A stretch of 34,999 bases of DNA from the NCBI GenBank assembly GCA_900556875.1, contig USQQ01000017.1, positions 1-34,999 of the forward strand, read 5' to 3'. The position numbers and the translations under genes were made by a program. Position 1 is the first letter of the stretch. Every line of letters begins with the position of its first letter. Origin of the DNA: an uncultured Collinsella sp. (lineage in GTDB: Bacteria > Actinomycetota > Coriobacteriia > Coriobacteriales > Coriobacteriaceae). The notes beneath the pieces are model-generated. The model had not been told where the DNA came from, did no database searches, and saw only the letters and a list, made by a program, of their open reading frames with translations. This document shows positions 1 through 8,078 of the stretch, piece after piece.

Positions 1-1
1 C

Positions 2-1540
2 GAGTATCGCAAGATCCAGACGCTCGCTTTTGGCAATCTGGACAACTACGACGCCAGCTCGCTGGTCACGCGCATGACCACCGATATCACCGTCATCCAA
101 AACGCTATCGGCAACGGCTTTCGCCCCATGGTGCGCGGTCCCGTGACGCTCATCGTCGGCTTGGTCTATGCGTTGGTGCTGTCGCGTCCACTCGCTACGG
201 TATTCGCGATCATCCTGCCGGTGTTGGCGATCGTACTGGGCGTTATCACCTATCGCGTCAGTCCGCTTTACCGCCAGCTGCAGACCTCGATGGACCATCT
301 CAACGGTGTGGTGCAGGAGGACCTCACCGCCGTGCGCGCCGTCAAGGCGTACGTGCGTGCCGAGCACGAGGAGGCCAAGTTCGATGCCGTCAATACCGAG
401 CTTGCGCGCACCGCGACGAATACCTTTGGCACCGCCGTGCTCAACCTGCCGGTGTTCCAACTCTCGATGTACGTGGCTGCGCTCTCGATCCTGTGGATTG
501 GCGGCCGCATGATCATCGAAGGTCGCTTGGGCGTGGGCTCGCTCACGGGCTTTATGAGCTATGTGCTGCTGATCATGAACTCGCTCATGATGATTTCCAA
601 CGTGTTTTTGCTGCTCACCCGCGCACTTGCCAGCGTGGAACGCATCTCGCGGGTGCTCGACGAGCGTTCGCTTATCCAGGCGCCCGACGCTGCCACTGCC
701 GTGCACGGGGTGGACGACGGAAGCATCGAGTTTCGCGACGTGTCGTTTAAGTACCGCGCGGATGCTGCCGAGGATGTGCTCGAGCATATTGACCTTTGCA
801 TTGAGGCGGGCTCCACGGTGGGCGTGCTCGGCGGCACGGGCTCGGGCAAGAGTTCGCTTGTGCAGCTGATCGCGCGCCTGTACGACGCCACCGAAGGCGC
901 CGTGCTCGTGGGCGGGCGCGATGTGCGCGATTACGACCTGGCCGCCCTGCGCGACGCCGTGGGTATCGTGCTGCAAAAGAACGTACTGTTTACGGGTACC
1001 GTGCGCGAGAACCTGCAGTGGGGCAATCCACAGGCGTCGGACAATGAGCTCCTCGCGGCTTGCCGCGCGGCGTGCGTGGATGAGTTCCTCGATCGCATCG
1101 GCGGGCTGGACGGCTATCTGGGCCAGGGCGGTGCCGGCGTCTCGGGCGGACAAAAACAGCGTCTGTGCATCGCGCGTACGTTGCTCAAACATCCGCGTGT
1201 GCTCATCTTTGACGATTCGACCAGCGCGGTCGATATGGCGACCGACGCCAAGATCCGCGAGCATATCGCTCAGATTCCCAACACGACGGTGATTGTCATT
1301 GCGCAGCGCATTGCGAGCGTCATGGATGCCGATTGCATTGTGGTGTTGGACGACGGTCGTGTCCACGGCGTGGGCACGCACGAGGAACTGCTGGCGGGCG
1401 ACGCCATTTATCAGGAGATTTACGCCTCGCAGATGGAGTTTGCGGGGGATGCGGGCGTTGCGGACGGCGCAAATGCCCCGTCTTCCTCTGGTTCCAGCGG
1501 ATCAATTCAAGCCACGGAAGGAGGCGAGCAACATGCCTAA
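2..1540 (+). CDS. ABC exporter subunit 1, degenerate-site half (5' truncated)
   Basis: The reading frame is open from the first bases of the window, so the N-terminus, including the first membrane helices, lies outside it. The visible part has the end of an ABC exporter membrane domain and then a complete nucleotide-binding domain. The Walker A motif (GGTGSGKSS) is near 832-858, the signature VSGGQ near 1139, and Walker B reads LIFDDSTSA near 1203. The residue after the Walker B aspartate is Asp instead of the usual catalytic Glu. That substitution is typical of the degenerate subunit of heterodimeric exporters such as TM287/288, BmrCD and LmrCD. The stop codon overlaps the start of the next gene, which encodes the partner, so the two are surely co-translated. 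Substrate unknown; drug or lipid export is a family-level guess. Confidence 0.93.
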   Translation, partial: EYRKIQTLAFGNLDNYDASSLVTRMTTDITVIQNAIGNGFRPMVRGPVTLIVGLVYALVLSRPLATVFAIILPVLAIVLGVITYRVSPLYRQLQTSMDHLNGVVQEDLTAVRAVKAYVRAEHEEAKFDAVNTELARTATNTFGTAVLNLPVFQLSMYVAALSILWIGGRMIIEGRLGVGSLTGFMSYVLLIMNSLMMISNVFLLLTRALASVERISRVLDERSLIQAPDAATAVHGVDDGSIEFRDVSFKYRADAAEDVLEHIDLCIEAGSTVGVLGGTGSGKSSLVQLIARLYDATEGAVLVGGRDVRDYDLAALRDAVGIVLQKNVLFTGTVRENLQWGNPQASDNELLAACRAACVDEFLDRIGGLDGYLGQGGAGVSGGQKQRLCIARTLLKHPRVLIFDDSTSAVDMATDAKIREHIAQIPNTTVIVIAQRIASVMDADCIVVLDDGRVHGVGTHEELLAGDAIYQEIYASQMEFAGDAGVADGANAPSSSGSSGSIQATEGGEQHA

Positions 1541-3431
1541 GACATCCGCTCAGGCCCGTCCCACCAATCTGACGCAGACGCTTCGCCGCTTGCTCTCCTA
1601 CATGGGTCACGCCAAGTTCTCGCTGCTCGCGGTGGGCGTGCTCGCCTCCGTCGCCGCCATCGCAAGCCTTGCCGGCACCTACATGGTACGTCCCGTCGTC
1701 AACGGTTTGGCAACGGGCGGTGAGGAACTGCTTGCCAGGCAGGTCATCTTTACTGCCGCCATCTACGCCGCGGGCGTGCTTTCGGCTCTGGGCTACTCAC
1801 AGATTATGGTGCGCGCGGCCCAGCGCGTGGTTTCCGATATCCGCCGCGACCTGTTTGCGCACATCCAGATGCTGCCGCTGAGCTACTTCGACAGCACGCG
1901 CTCGGGTGACATCATGAGCTTCTTTACCAACGACGTCGACACCGTCTCCGAGGCGCTCAACAACAGCTTTGCCAACGTGATTCAGGCGAGCATCCAGGTG
2001 GTCGGCACCACGGCCATGCTCATCATCCTCAACTGGCAGCTCACGATTATCACGCTCGTGTGCGATGTGGCCATTGTGCTGTACGCGCGCTACTCGGGCA
2101 TGCGTTCCAAGCGCTTTTTTGCCGCCCAACAGGCGTCGCTGGGCGATTTGGACGGATATATCGAAGAGATGGTCTCGGGCCAAAAGGTCATCAAGGTCTT
2201 TAATCACGAGCAGGCCAACGTGGCTGGTTTTGACGTGCGTAACCAAGAGCTGCGCCGCACCGGTGGCGCCGCGCAGGCTTACGCCAACTCCATGGTTCCC
2301 ATGACCGTGGTGATTGGCTATGCCAACTACGCCATCGTCGCCGTGGCGGGCGGCATGCTCTGCATCAAGGGGCTCGCCGATGTAGGTGCGCTCGCAAGCT
2401 ACCTGGTCTTTGTGCGTCAGGCCGCCATGCCCATCAACCAGTTCACGCAGCTGGGCAACTTTTTGCTCAACGCGCTGGCCGGTGCCGAGCGCCTGTTTGC
2501 CGCCATGGATCTTGAGCCCGAGGTGGACGAGGGCTGCGTGGAGCTGGTGCAGACGGGCGACGCCGCGTGGGCATGGAAGATTCCCGAGGGCCAGGGCGTG
2601 GGCGCGTACGGGCACCTGCATGATGTGGCTGCCGTTGATGAGTCGGGCCGCGCGGTGGCTGCCGACGGTACCGAGCTCACGTGCGGCTTGGTCCCGCTTG
2701 CCGGCGACGTGCGCTTCCATGCCGTGGACTTTTCCTACGTACCGGGCACCCGTGTGCTCATGGATCTCAACCTGTTTGCCAAGCCGGGGCAAAAGATCGC
2801 GTTTGTGGGCTCGACGGGCGCCGGAAAGACGACCATCACCAACCTCATCAACCGCTTTTACGAGGTCGATGACGGCGAGATCACGTACGACGGCATCGAC
2901 GTCAAGCACATTGCCAAGGCCAGCCTGCGCGGGTCGCTCGGTATTGTGCTGCAGGACACGCACCTGTTTAGCGGCACCATTGCGCAGAACATCCGCTTTG
3001 GCAAGCTCGACGCGACCGACGAGGAGGTGCGTGCCGCTGCCGAGGCAGCCTGCGCGGATTCGTTTATTCGCCGCCTGCCTAGGGGCTACGACACGCCGGT
3101 CACGGCCGACGGTGCCAACCTGTCGCAGGGTCAGCGCCAGCTGCTCGCCATCGCGCGCGTGGCCGTCGCCGATCCGCCGGTGCTCATCCTGGACGAGGCC
3201 ACGAGCTCCATCGACACGCGCACCGAAAAGCTCATCGAGCGCGGTATGGACCGCATCATGCGCGGGCGCACCACGTTTATGATTGCGCACCGCCTGTCCA
3301 CCGTCCGCGACGCCGATGCCATCATGGTCCTCGAACATGGCCGCATCATCGAGCGCGGCACCCACGAAGAGCTGCTCGCCCAGCACGGCGAGTACTGGCA
3401 GCTGGCGCATGGCTTAAAAGAGTTGGATTAA
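1533..3431 (+). CDS. ABC exporter subunit 2, catalytically canonical half
   Basis: This 632-residue protein has an N-terminal six-helix exporter domain (about residues 25-330) and a C-terminal ATPase domain. Walker A GSTGAGKTT is near residue 426, the signature is LSQGQ near 529, and Walker B is LILDEATSS with the catalytic Glu. The LSQGQ signature here and the Asp-containing Walker B of the preceding subunit would together form the inactive ATP site of a heterodimer, the arrangement known from TM287/288-type pumps. About 60 residues (roughly 330-390, rich in Asp, Gly and Ala) are inserted between the membrane and ATPase domains. I chose ATG 1533 because GGAAGGAGG lies just upstream. It overlaps the upstream stop by 8 bases, and the upstream in-frame codons belong to the other gene. 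Confidence 0.95.
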   Translation: MPKTSAQARPTNLTQTLRRLLSYMGHAKFSLLAVGVLASVAAIASLAGTYMVRPVVNGLATGGEELLARQVIFTAAIYAAGVLSALGYSQIMVRAAQRVVSDIRRDLFAHIQMLPLSYFDSTRSGDIMSFFTNDVDTVSEALNNSFANVIQASIQVVGTTAMLIILNWQLTIITLVCDVAIVLYARYSGMRSKRFFAAQQASLGDLDGYIEEMVSGQKVIKVFNHEQANVAGFDVRNQELRRTGGAAQAYANSMVPMTVVIGYANYAIVAVAGGMLCIKGLADVGALASYLVFVRQAAMPINQFTQLGNFLLNALAGAERLFAAMDLEPEVDEGCVELVQTGDAAWAWKIPEGQGVGAYGHLHDVAAVDESGRAVAADGTELTCGLVPLAGDVRFHAVDFSYVPGTRVLMDLNLFAKPGQKIAFVGSTGAGKTTITNLINRFYEVDDGEITYDGIDVKHIAKASLRGSLGIVLQDTHLFSGTIAQNIRFGKLDATDEEVRAAAEAACADSFIRRLPRGYDTPVTADGANLSQGQRQLLAIARVAVADPPVLILDEATSSIDTRTEKLIERGMDRIMRGRTTFMIAHRLSTVRDADAIMVLEHGRIIERGTHEELLAQHGEYWQLAHGLKELD

Positions 3432-3482
3432 CCCGTTCGAGCACGATGCTTTGACCTCTCCGTGCTCTTCACCTCGCCTCAA

Positions 3483-3543
3483 ACCATCACAACATTCGAC
3501 GTTTTTTGCCAAAAACGGGAAAAGCATCGAATGTTGTGATGGT
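3483..3543 (-). repeat. Family A palindrome, copy 1
   Basis: Perfect 17-bp inverted repeat ACCATCACAACATTCGA / TCGAATGTTGTGATGGT around a 27-nt spacer. The same arms and the same spacer length recur at 13138-13198 and 23274-23334. Read on the minus strand, this copy's spacer matches those of the other two, so it sits in the opposite orientation. It lies about 50 bp after the ABC exporter stop and may also act as a transcript end. The rest of 3432-3677 holds no gene. Confidence 0.9.
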
Positions 3544-3677
3544 CTGTGTGTTGAGGATGGGCTTAGGAAGTTCGTTTTGCTCGAAGCGACCTGTCCTGTC
3601 GTACGGGTGTCGGCGTGATTCTCCCGTGGGGTATTATGTTTTCCGAAGAATAAAACGCCGCGTGAGGGGAGGCCTGC

Positions 3678-4733
3678 GTGGACGGGCACGTGCAACATGA
3701 CGGCTTTGGCCGCGATATCAACTACCTGCGTATTGCCGTTACCGACAAGTGCAATTTCCGCTGCATTTACTGCATGCCGGCCGATGGCGTGGCGCCTCGC
3801 GCACACGACGAGCTGCTCAGCGCCGAGGAAATCGCCCGCTTTGTGCGCTTGGTAGCGGGGGAGGGCATTCGCCGCGTGCGCCTGACGGGTGGCGAGCCGC
3901 TGGTCAGCCGCCGTATCATTCCGCTCATTCGTGACATCCGCGCGATCCCGCAGATCGAGGACATCTCGCTCACCACTAACGGCGCTCTGCTGCCCAAGCT
4001 GGCACCGCAGCTCAAGGACGCGGGGCTTAACCGCGTCAACATCTCGCTCGACACGCTCGACCCTACGCTGTTTGGAAAGATCACGCGTCTGGGTCGGCTC
4101 GAACAGACTATGGCCGGCATCGACGCGGCGCTGGCTTGGGGCTTTGAGCCCGTTAAGGTCAACTGCGTTGTGGTGCGCCGACTCAACCAAGATGTGGCGG
4201 CCCTTGCGCGGCTGACCGTCGACCGCCCCATCCACCTGCGCTTTATCGAATACATGCCCATTGGCGACGAGCGCACGAGCTCGCATTGCGCTGTGGACCC
4301 GCATGCGCCCGCGCTCAATCCCGAGCTGTGGGATGCGAGCGACACCGTGCCGAGTGATGAGCTGCGGGCGCGCATCAATGCCGGGGCCGCCGCGGTGGGT
4401 CTGGGCGAGCTCGAGCCGCTTGACATCAACGACGCTCCTGCCGGCGCGGGCCCCGCACGTTATTGGCACTTTTCGGGTGCGGCGGGAACGGTTGGCTTCA
4501 TCAGCGCCATGTCCAATCATTTTTGTGCGAATTGCAACCGTCTGCGCCTGACGGCCGATGGCAACGTGCGTCCGTGCCTGTTCAGCGATGCCGAGTATTC
4601 GGTGCGTGAGGCGCTGCGCCGTGGTGATGATATGCAGGTACTTTCGATTTGGCGCGATGCCGTGGCCCACAAACCGCAGGAACACGCGATAATTGAGGGC
4701 ACGCAACGATTTATGTCCCAAATCGGAGGATGA
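3678..4733 (+). CDS. moaA: GTP 3',8-cyclase MoaA (radical SAM, molybdopterin step 1)
   Basis: MoaA makes 3',8-cyclo-7,8-dihydro-GTP from GTP, the first step of molybdenum cofactor synthesis. The radical-SAM cluster motif is CNFRCIYC (Cys25, Cys29, Cys32). The second [4Fe-4S] site characteristic of MoaA is present as Cys283, Cys286 and Cys300 (FCANC, then RPC). The C-terminus ends in Gly-Gly (SQIGG), the conserved MoaA tail that completes the active site. Length (351 residues) is usual for the family. The start is GTG 3678, preceded by GGGGAGG; no nearer ATG would keep the conserved N-terminus. The stop lies 4 nt before the next gene, moaC-mobB, so the pair forms a compact Moco operon. Confidence 0.97.
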   Translation: MDGHVQHDGFGRDINYLRIAVTDKCNFRCIYCMPADGVAPRAHDELLSAEEIARFVRLVAGEGIRRVRLTGGEPLVSRRIIPLIRDIRAIPQIEDISLTTNGALLPKLAPQLKDAGLNRVNISLDTLDPTLFGKITRLGRLEQTMAGIDAALAWGFEPVKVNCVVVRRLNQDVAALARLTVDRPIHLRFIEYMPIGDERTSSHCAVDPHAPALNPELWDASDTVPSDELRARINAGAAAVGLGELEPLDINDAPAGAGPARYWHFSGAAGTVGFISAMSNHFCANCNRLRLTADGNVRPCLFSDAEYSVREALRRGDDMQVLSIWRDAVAHKPQEHAIIEGTQRFMSQIGG

Positions 4734-4737
4734 TCAT

Positions 4738-6039
4738 ATGGCCAAGAGCAGGTACGCCGATGCCACCAAGGCCGCTCGCAGGGCCGCGATGTCTGCCCAC
4801 AAAGTCACGGCTGCGACGAATGCTGGCAGCGCCGACGCGTCCGTGCAGCCGACTGCCAGTGCTGCCACCGAGCTCGTCCGTGACGCCCGTCGCGACGAGC
4901 TGACGCACGTGGACGCCAAGGGCGAGGTGCGCATGGTCGACGTGTCCGACAAGGCCGAGACCCATCGCATCGCCATCGCCGAGGGCACCATCCTCATGCA
5001 CCCCGAGACGCAGGCCATGGTGCTGCAGGACCGCGCCAAAAAGGGCGACGTGCTTGCCTGCGCACGTGTGGCGGGCATTATGGCCATCAAACGCACGAGC
5101 GACATCATCCCCATGTGCCATCCGTTGCTCATTACCAAGAGCAAGTGCGACATTGCGCCCATCGCTCCGGCGGGGACGCCGGCCGAGGACGTGCCCGAGG
5201 GCTGGGCGCCGGCGCGCGCAGACGGGCAAGTTGGCTTTCACGTACTGGTTACGGCTGGCGTGACGGGCAAGACGGGTATCGAGATGGAGGCTCTGACCGG
5301 CGCGAGTGCCGCGTGCTTAACGATCTATGACATGTGCAAGGCCGTCGATCGTGGCATGGAGATCGTCGACGTTCGCCTGCTGCACAAGGAAGGCGGCCGC
5401 TCGGGTGTGTGGGACCGCGCCGAGCGCCAGGCCGCTGCTGTTGAGGCTGTGGGGGCCGCGGGCGACGCACCCGCGAGCGCACCCGTCGCCGTCGCACCCG
5501 CAGCTCCCACTCCAGCCGTCCCTGCGATCGCGTTTATCGGCTACCAAAACTCGGGCAAGACCACGCTCGTCGAGAAGGTTATCGCCGAGCTCACCCGCCG
5601 CGGCCTGCGCGTGGGCTCGCTCAAGCATCATGGGCATCACGGCTTTGATATCGATGTGCCCGCTAAGGACACCTGGCGCCATCACCAGGCCGGATCCAAG
5701 CACGTGGGCCTCATCTGCGCCACGCGCTGGGCGGAGTACGCCGACACACGCGAGGAGGACGAGATGCCCGCGCGCGAGCTGCTGTCGCGCTACAACGATG
5801 TCGACGTGGTGATCATTGAGGGCTACAAGACCGAGGGTTTCGACAACATCGTGGTCGCGCGCTCCGGTGTCGACCGTCTGCGTGGCAAGAGCTCGCTCGA
5901 CCTGGTCGACGGTCACACGCTGGCCCTTGCCTGCAACGAAGCCCTGGCGCGTCAGGCCTTCGACGCCGGCTTCGCGACCCGAACCATCAACATCAATGAC
6001 GCCCGAGCCATCTGCGATCTCATCCAAGACCACCTTTAA
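4738..6039 (+). CDS. moaC-mobB: MoaC-MobB fusion protein (Moco synthesis and MGD maturation)
   Basis: Residues about 60-240 are a full MoaC domain, cyclic pyranopterin monophosphate synthase. They carry HPETQAMV, KRTSDIIPMCHPL and the MEALTGASAACLTIYDMCKA block. A linker rich in Ala, Pro and Val (about 240-262) leads into a MobB domain (262-433), the GTP-binding adaptor linked to MGD cofactor formation. Its P-loop is GYQNSGKTT (residues 268-276), followed by LKHHGHH and VVIIEGYK. The first 60 residues are a basic, Ala-rich extension of unknown role. ATG 4738 is chosen because GGAGGA lies 7 nt upstream; an in-frame earlier start (4693) would fall inside moaA. One polypeptide therefore joins an early and a late step of the pathway. 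No other Moco genes are in the window. Confidence 0.95.
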   Translation: MAKSRYADATKAARRAAMSAHKVTAATNAGSADASVQPTASAATELVRDARRDELTHVDAKGEVRMVDVSDKAETHRIAIAEGTILMHPETQAMVLQDRAKKGDVLACARVAGIMAIKRTSDIIPMCHPLLITKSKCDIAPIAPAGTPAEDVPEGWAPARADGQVGFHVLVTAGVTGKTGIEMEALTGASAACLTIYDMCKAVDRGMEIVDVRLLHKEGGRSGVWDRAERQAAAVEAVGAAGDAPASAPVAVAPAAPTPAVPAIAFIGYQNSGKTTLVEKVIAELTRRGLRVGSLKHHGHHGFDIDVPAKDTWRHHQAGSKHVGLICATRWAEYADTREEDEMPARELLSRYNDVDVVIIEGYKTEGFDNIVVARSGVDRLRGKSSLDLVDGHTLALACNEALARQAFDAGFATRTININDARAICDLIQDHL

Positions 6040-6173
6040 GGCTTGACGCTGCGCCGGCCCCAAGCACTCCATCTCGCCCCTCAGGCCGTCGCTCGCGTAC
6101 CAAAGTACGCGTCGCTCCTCTTTCGGGGCGACCTGGGGCACTTGGAACCGGCTCGCTGCGCTGCCATAACATG

Positions 6174-6207
6174 CCAAAAAGGGACAGGCATCTTTGTGGT
6201 GGTTTTT
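6174..6207 (+). repeat. Family B hairpin, partial or diverged copy
   Basis: The loop-like GGGACAGGC and the right arm CTTTGTGGTGGTTTTT match the complete family B copies, but the left arm is CCAAAAA instead of CCACCACAAAGG, so the hairpin is largely lost. It lies between moaC-mobB and the phosphatase gene. Confidence 0.6.
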
Positions 6208-6218
6208 GCAAAAAAGCT

Positions 6219-6249
6219 TTGACTTAAAGTTAGCTCAAGGTGTCATAAT
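6219..6249 (+). promoter_or_regulatory. Putative sigma70-type promoter of the histidine phosphatase gene
   Basis: TTGACT (6219-6224) and CATAAT (6244-6249) are separated by 19 nt, slightly long. They lie about 33 nt before the ATG. There is no other good candidate in the gap. Confidence 0.45.
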
Positions 6250-6281
6250 CGCTGACAAACGATTGCGATCACGGAGGCCTC

Positions 6282-6866
6282 ATGTCAAAACTGTACTTTA
6301 TGCGTCACGGTCAAACGCTCTTTAACTTGCTTCGTCGCAAGCAGGGCTGGTGTGACTCGCCGCTCACCGAGCTGGGAATCGAGCAGGCTAAAACTGTCGG
6401 TGCGACCCTGCGAGGGCGTGGCCTTACGTTTGACCATGCGTACAGTTCGACGTCCGAGCGTGCGTGCGACACGCTTGAGCTTGCGTTCCCCGGTCAGCCT
6501 TACGAGCGCGTCAAGGGCCTTAAGGAGTGGAACTTTGGCAAATTTGAGGGCGCGAGCGAGGATTTGAATCCGCGCCTGCCGTACGGCGATTTTTACAGGC
6601 AGTATGACGGCGAGGGCGAAGTCGAGTTTCGCGAGCGTATGATGGCGACCATCACCGAGTTCATGCAGCGCCCTGGACATGAGAGCGTGTTGTGCGTGAG
6701 CCATGGCGCCGCAGCGGCTCAGGTCATGCGCGGCGTGGGCGTGGAGCCGCTCAAGATGAAGCACCGCATTGGCAACTGCTGTGTGCTCGAACTCGACTTT
6801 GATGCTACTACCGGCACATTTGCTCTTGCAGATTTGTACAACCCCTACGGCACCCCGCGCGAGTAA
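6282..6866 (+). CDS. Histidine phosphatase family protein (phosphoglycerate-mutase-like)
   Basis: This 194-residue protein belongs to the histidine phosphatase superfamily. The N-terminal MRHGQT motif supplies the phospho-accepting His9 with Arg8, and SHGAAA supplies the second catalytic His141. The block LKEWNFGKFEG holds the probable acid residue. The sequence is closer to general small-molecule phosphatases of the CobC/PhoE type than to true glycolytic mutases, so the substrate cannot be named. ATG 6282 has CGGAGG upstream. It is probably monocistronic: a promoter-like site precedes it and a perfect hairpin (family B) follows 16 nt after the stop. Confidence 0.9.
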   Translation: MSKLYFMRHGQTLFNLLRRKQGWCDSPLTELGIEQAKTVGATLRGRGLTFDHAYSSTSERACDTLELAFPGQPYERVKGLKEWNFGKFEGASEDLNPRLPYGDFYRQYDGEGEVEFRERMMATITEFMQRPGHESVLCVSHGAAAAQVMRGVGVEPLKMKHRIGNCCVLELDFDATTGTFALADLYNPYGTPRE

Positions 6867-6882
6867 CATCGGGGCATCAGCC

Positions 6883-6923
6883 AAAACCACCACAAAGGGG
6901 CCAGGCACCTTTGTGGTGGTTTT
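6883..6923 (+). repeat. Family B hairpin, copy 1 (perfect), probable terminator
   Basis: A perfect 16-bp stem (AAAACCACCACAAAGG and its complement) encloses the 9-nt loop GGCCAGGCA. The stem ends in TTTT, so it could terminate transcription in both directions. It directly follows the phosphatase gene. Confidence 0.85.
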
Positions 6924-7019
6924 GCCGTTTACAGGCGATTTCCTACCGTTCAGCGGACTTTCGCACCAATGGGGCTTACGCTGCATGCAAGTTTCATCCT
7001 ACAATCGCCCACGTGCTCA

Positions 7020-7051
7020 CAAGTTTGTTACTCCTCGGGAGGCATCACTTG
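7020..7051 (+). promoter_or_regulatory. RAT-like ribonucleic antiterminator in the licT leader
   Basis: The segment folds as outer stem CAAGT/ACTTG, an asymmetric internal loop with TTGTTA on one side and GGCAT on the other, and an upper stem CTCC-TCG-GGAG. This matches the pattern of RAT elements bound by BglG/LicT proteins (TGTTACTG...CAGGCAAAACC). CTCCTCGG (7031-7038) in its upper stem is also exactly complementary to CCGAGGAG (7100-7107), which is followed by T6 and contains the ribosome binding site of the antiterminator gene. The two foldings exclude each other. Confidence 0.65.
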
Positions 7052-7099
7052 CGCATAATAGAAGACGAGGAATATCGCCCCGTCGTCTAGCGCCGATGT

Positions 7100-7113
7100 C
7101 CGAGGAGTTTTTT
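7100..7113 (+). terminator. Alternative terminator 3' arm / masked ribosome binding site before licT
   Basis: CCGAGGAG followed by six T is exactly complementary to CTCCTCGG at 7031-7038 inside the RAT-like hairpin. A small inner hairpin (AGACGA ... TCGTCT, about 7063-7088) lies between the two arms. The same GAGGAG is the ribosome binding site for ATG 7115. Pairing would end transcription or hide that site; RAT formation would release it. Confidence 0.45.
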
Positions 7114-7114
7114 C

Positions 7115-7960
7115 ATGCTCATTTTAAAGAAGATCAACAATAACGTTGCTCTCGCCGCCAGCGATGACGGCCGAGAGGTTGTTGTCTTTGGCAAGGGCAT
7201 CGGTTTTCACGAGATGCCCTACGAGCTTGTCGATGAGTCGCTCATCCAGCGCAAATTCTATAACGTTCCCGAGAGCCTGCAGGATATGGTCGGCACACTT
7301 CCCGACGACGTTCTGCTCGCGGCAAGCGACATTGCCTTCTTCGCATCCCAGCAGCTTGGTTGCAAGCTGTCCGGTGGCCTGCCCTTTATCCTGGCAGATC
7401 ACCTGCAGTTTGCCGTTCAGCGCGACGACGACCAGATCAGCGCTCCCAACCCGCTCGAGCATGAGGTGGCTTTCATCTACCCGCGTGAGCTCGAAATCGG
7501 TCAGGCCGCGCTCGCCATCGTGCAAAAGCACACCGGCGCCAAGCTGGGTCAGAACGAGGCCACGAGCATCGCGCTCCACATCGTTAACGCCGAGGTCGAC
7601 GGCATGGGCCGCGCCAAGGACATGGACTTCATCATGAAGAGCACCCGCGTGCTTGACGAGGTAACCCATTCCGTGGAAAAGCAGCTCGGCTGCTCGCTCG
7701 ACACGGCGTCGTACTGCTACATTCGCTTTCTTGCGCACCTGCGCTTTTTGGTTCGCCGCCTTGTTAAGGGCAGCTGCACGCAGACCGAGAACTCCTCACT
7801 GTTTATGCAGGCCGCCCGCGATTTTCCCGAGGCCTACCAGTGTGCGTACGCCATCAACCGCGTGTTCGAGAAAGAGTTCAAGCAGAGCTGCTCGGACGAG
7901 GAGCTCTTGTATCTGATGATGCATATCAACCGTCTGCGATCGGCTTCGCAGACCGAGTGA
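7115..7960 (+). CDS. licT: LicT/BglG-family transcriptional antiterminator
   Basis: The 281-residue protein has the full layout of the family. An N-terminal CAT RNA-binding domain (about 1-55, starting MLILKKINNNVALA) is followed by two PTS regulatory domains. The phospho-accepting histidines are visible as His96 (LADHL) and His155 (ALHIVNAE) in PRD1, and His208 (FLAHLRF) and His270 (MMHINRL) in PRD2. Such proteins bind a RAT hairpin and prevent termination when their sugar-specific EII stops phosphorylating PRD1. The next gene is a beta-glucoside-type EIIBC, which fits as sensor and target, and a RAT-like element precedes this gene itself, suggesting autoregulation. The start is ATG 7115 with GAGGAG upstream. 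Confidence 0.95.
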   Translation: MLILKKINNNVALAASDDGREVVVFGKGIGFHEMPYELVDESLIQRKFYNVPESLQDMVGTLPDDVLLAASDIAFFASQQLGCKLSGGLPFILADHLQFAVQRDDDQISAPNPLEHEVAFIYPRELEIGQAALAIVQKHTGAKLGQNEATSIALHIVNAEVDGMGRAKDMDFIMKSTRVLDEVTHSVEKQLGCSLDTASYCYIRFLAHLRFLVRRLVKGSCTQTENSSLFMQAARDFPEAYQCAYAINRVFEKEFKQSCSDEELLYLMMHINRLRSASQTE

Positions 7961-8078
7961 GTAAAGCCGCCAGCCCGGCGGCAATCGCAACAATTCTTTT
8001 TGGTTTCTAACTGCGGGCAAGGTACCGGCTCGCGGTAGGGGATATTTTTGTCGAAATTTGGAAAAGAGAGGACAGATC

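Noticed and set aside
1293..1532. Upstream extension of the second ABC subunit
   Set aside because: The extension overlaps the conserved ATPase end of subunit 1 in another frame; ATG 1533 has the ribosome site.
1797..3410. Long open frame (537 codons) on the minus strand
   Set aside because: It lies opposite the ABC exporter subunit with clear motifs; the antisense protein is His/Arg-rich without domains, as expected for shadows in high-GC DNA.
3544..3677. Moco riboswitch before moaA
   Set aside because: The free leader is short and shows none of the multi-stem conserved core expected of that class.
7961..8078. RAT element before the EIIBC gene
   Set aside because: GGTTTCTAACTGCGGGCAAGG looks a little like RAT, but the upper stem does not pair; too weak to call.
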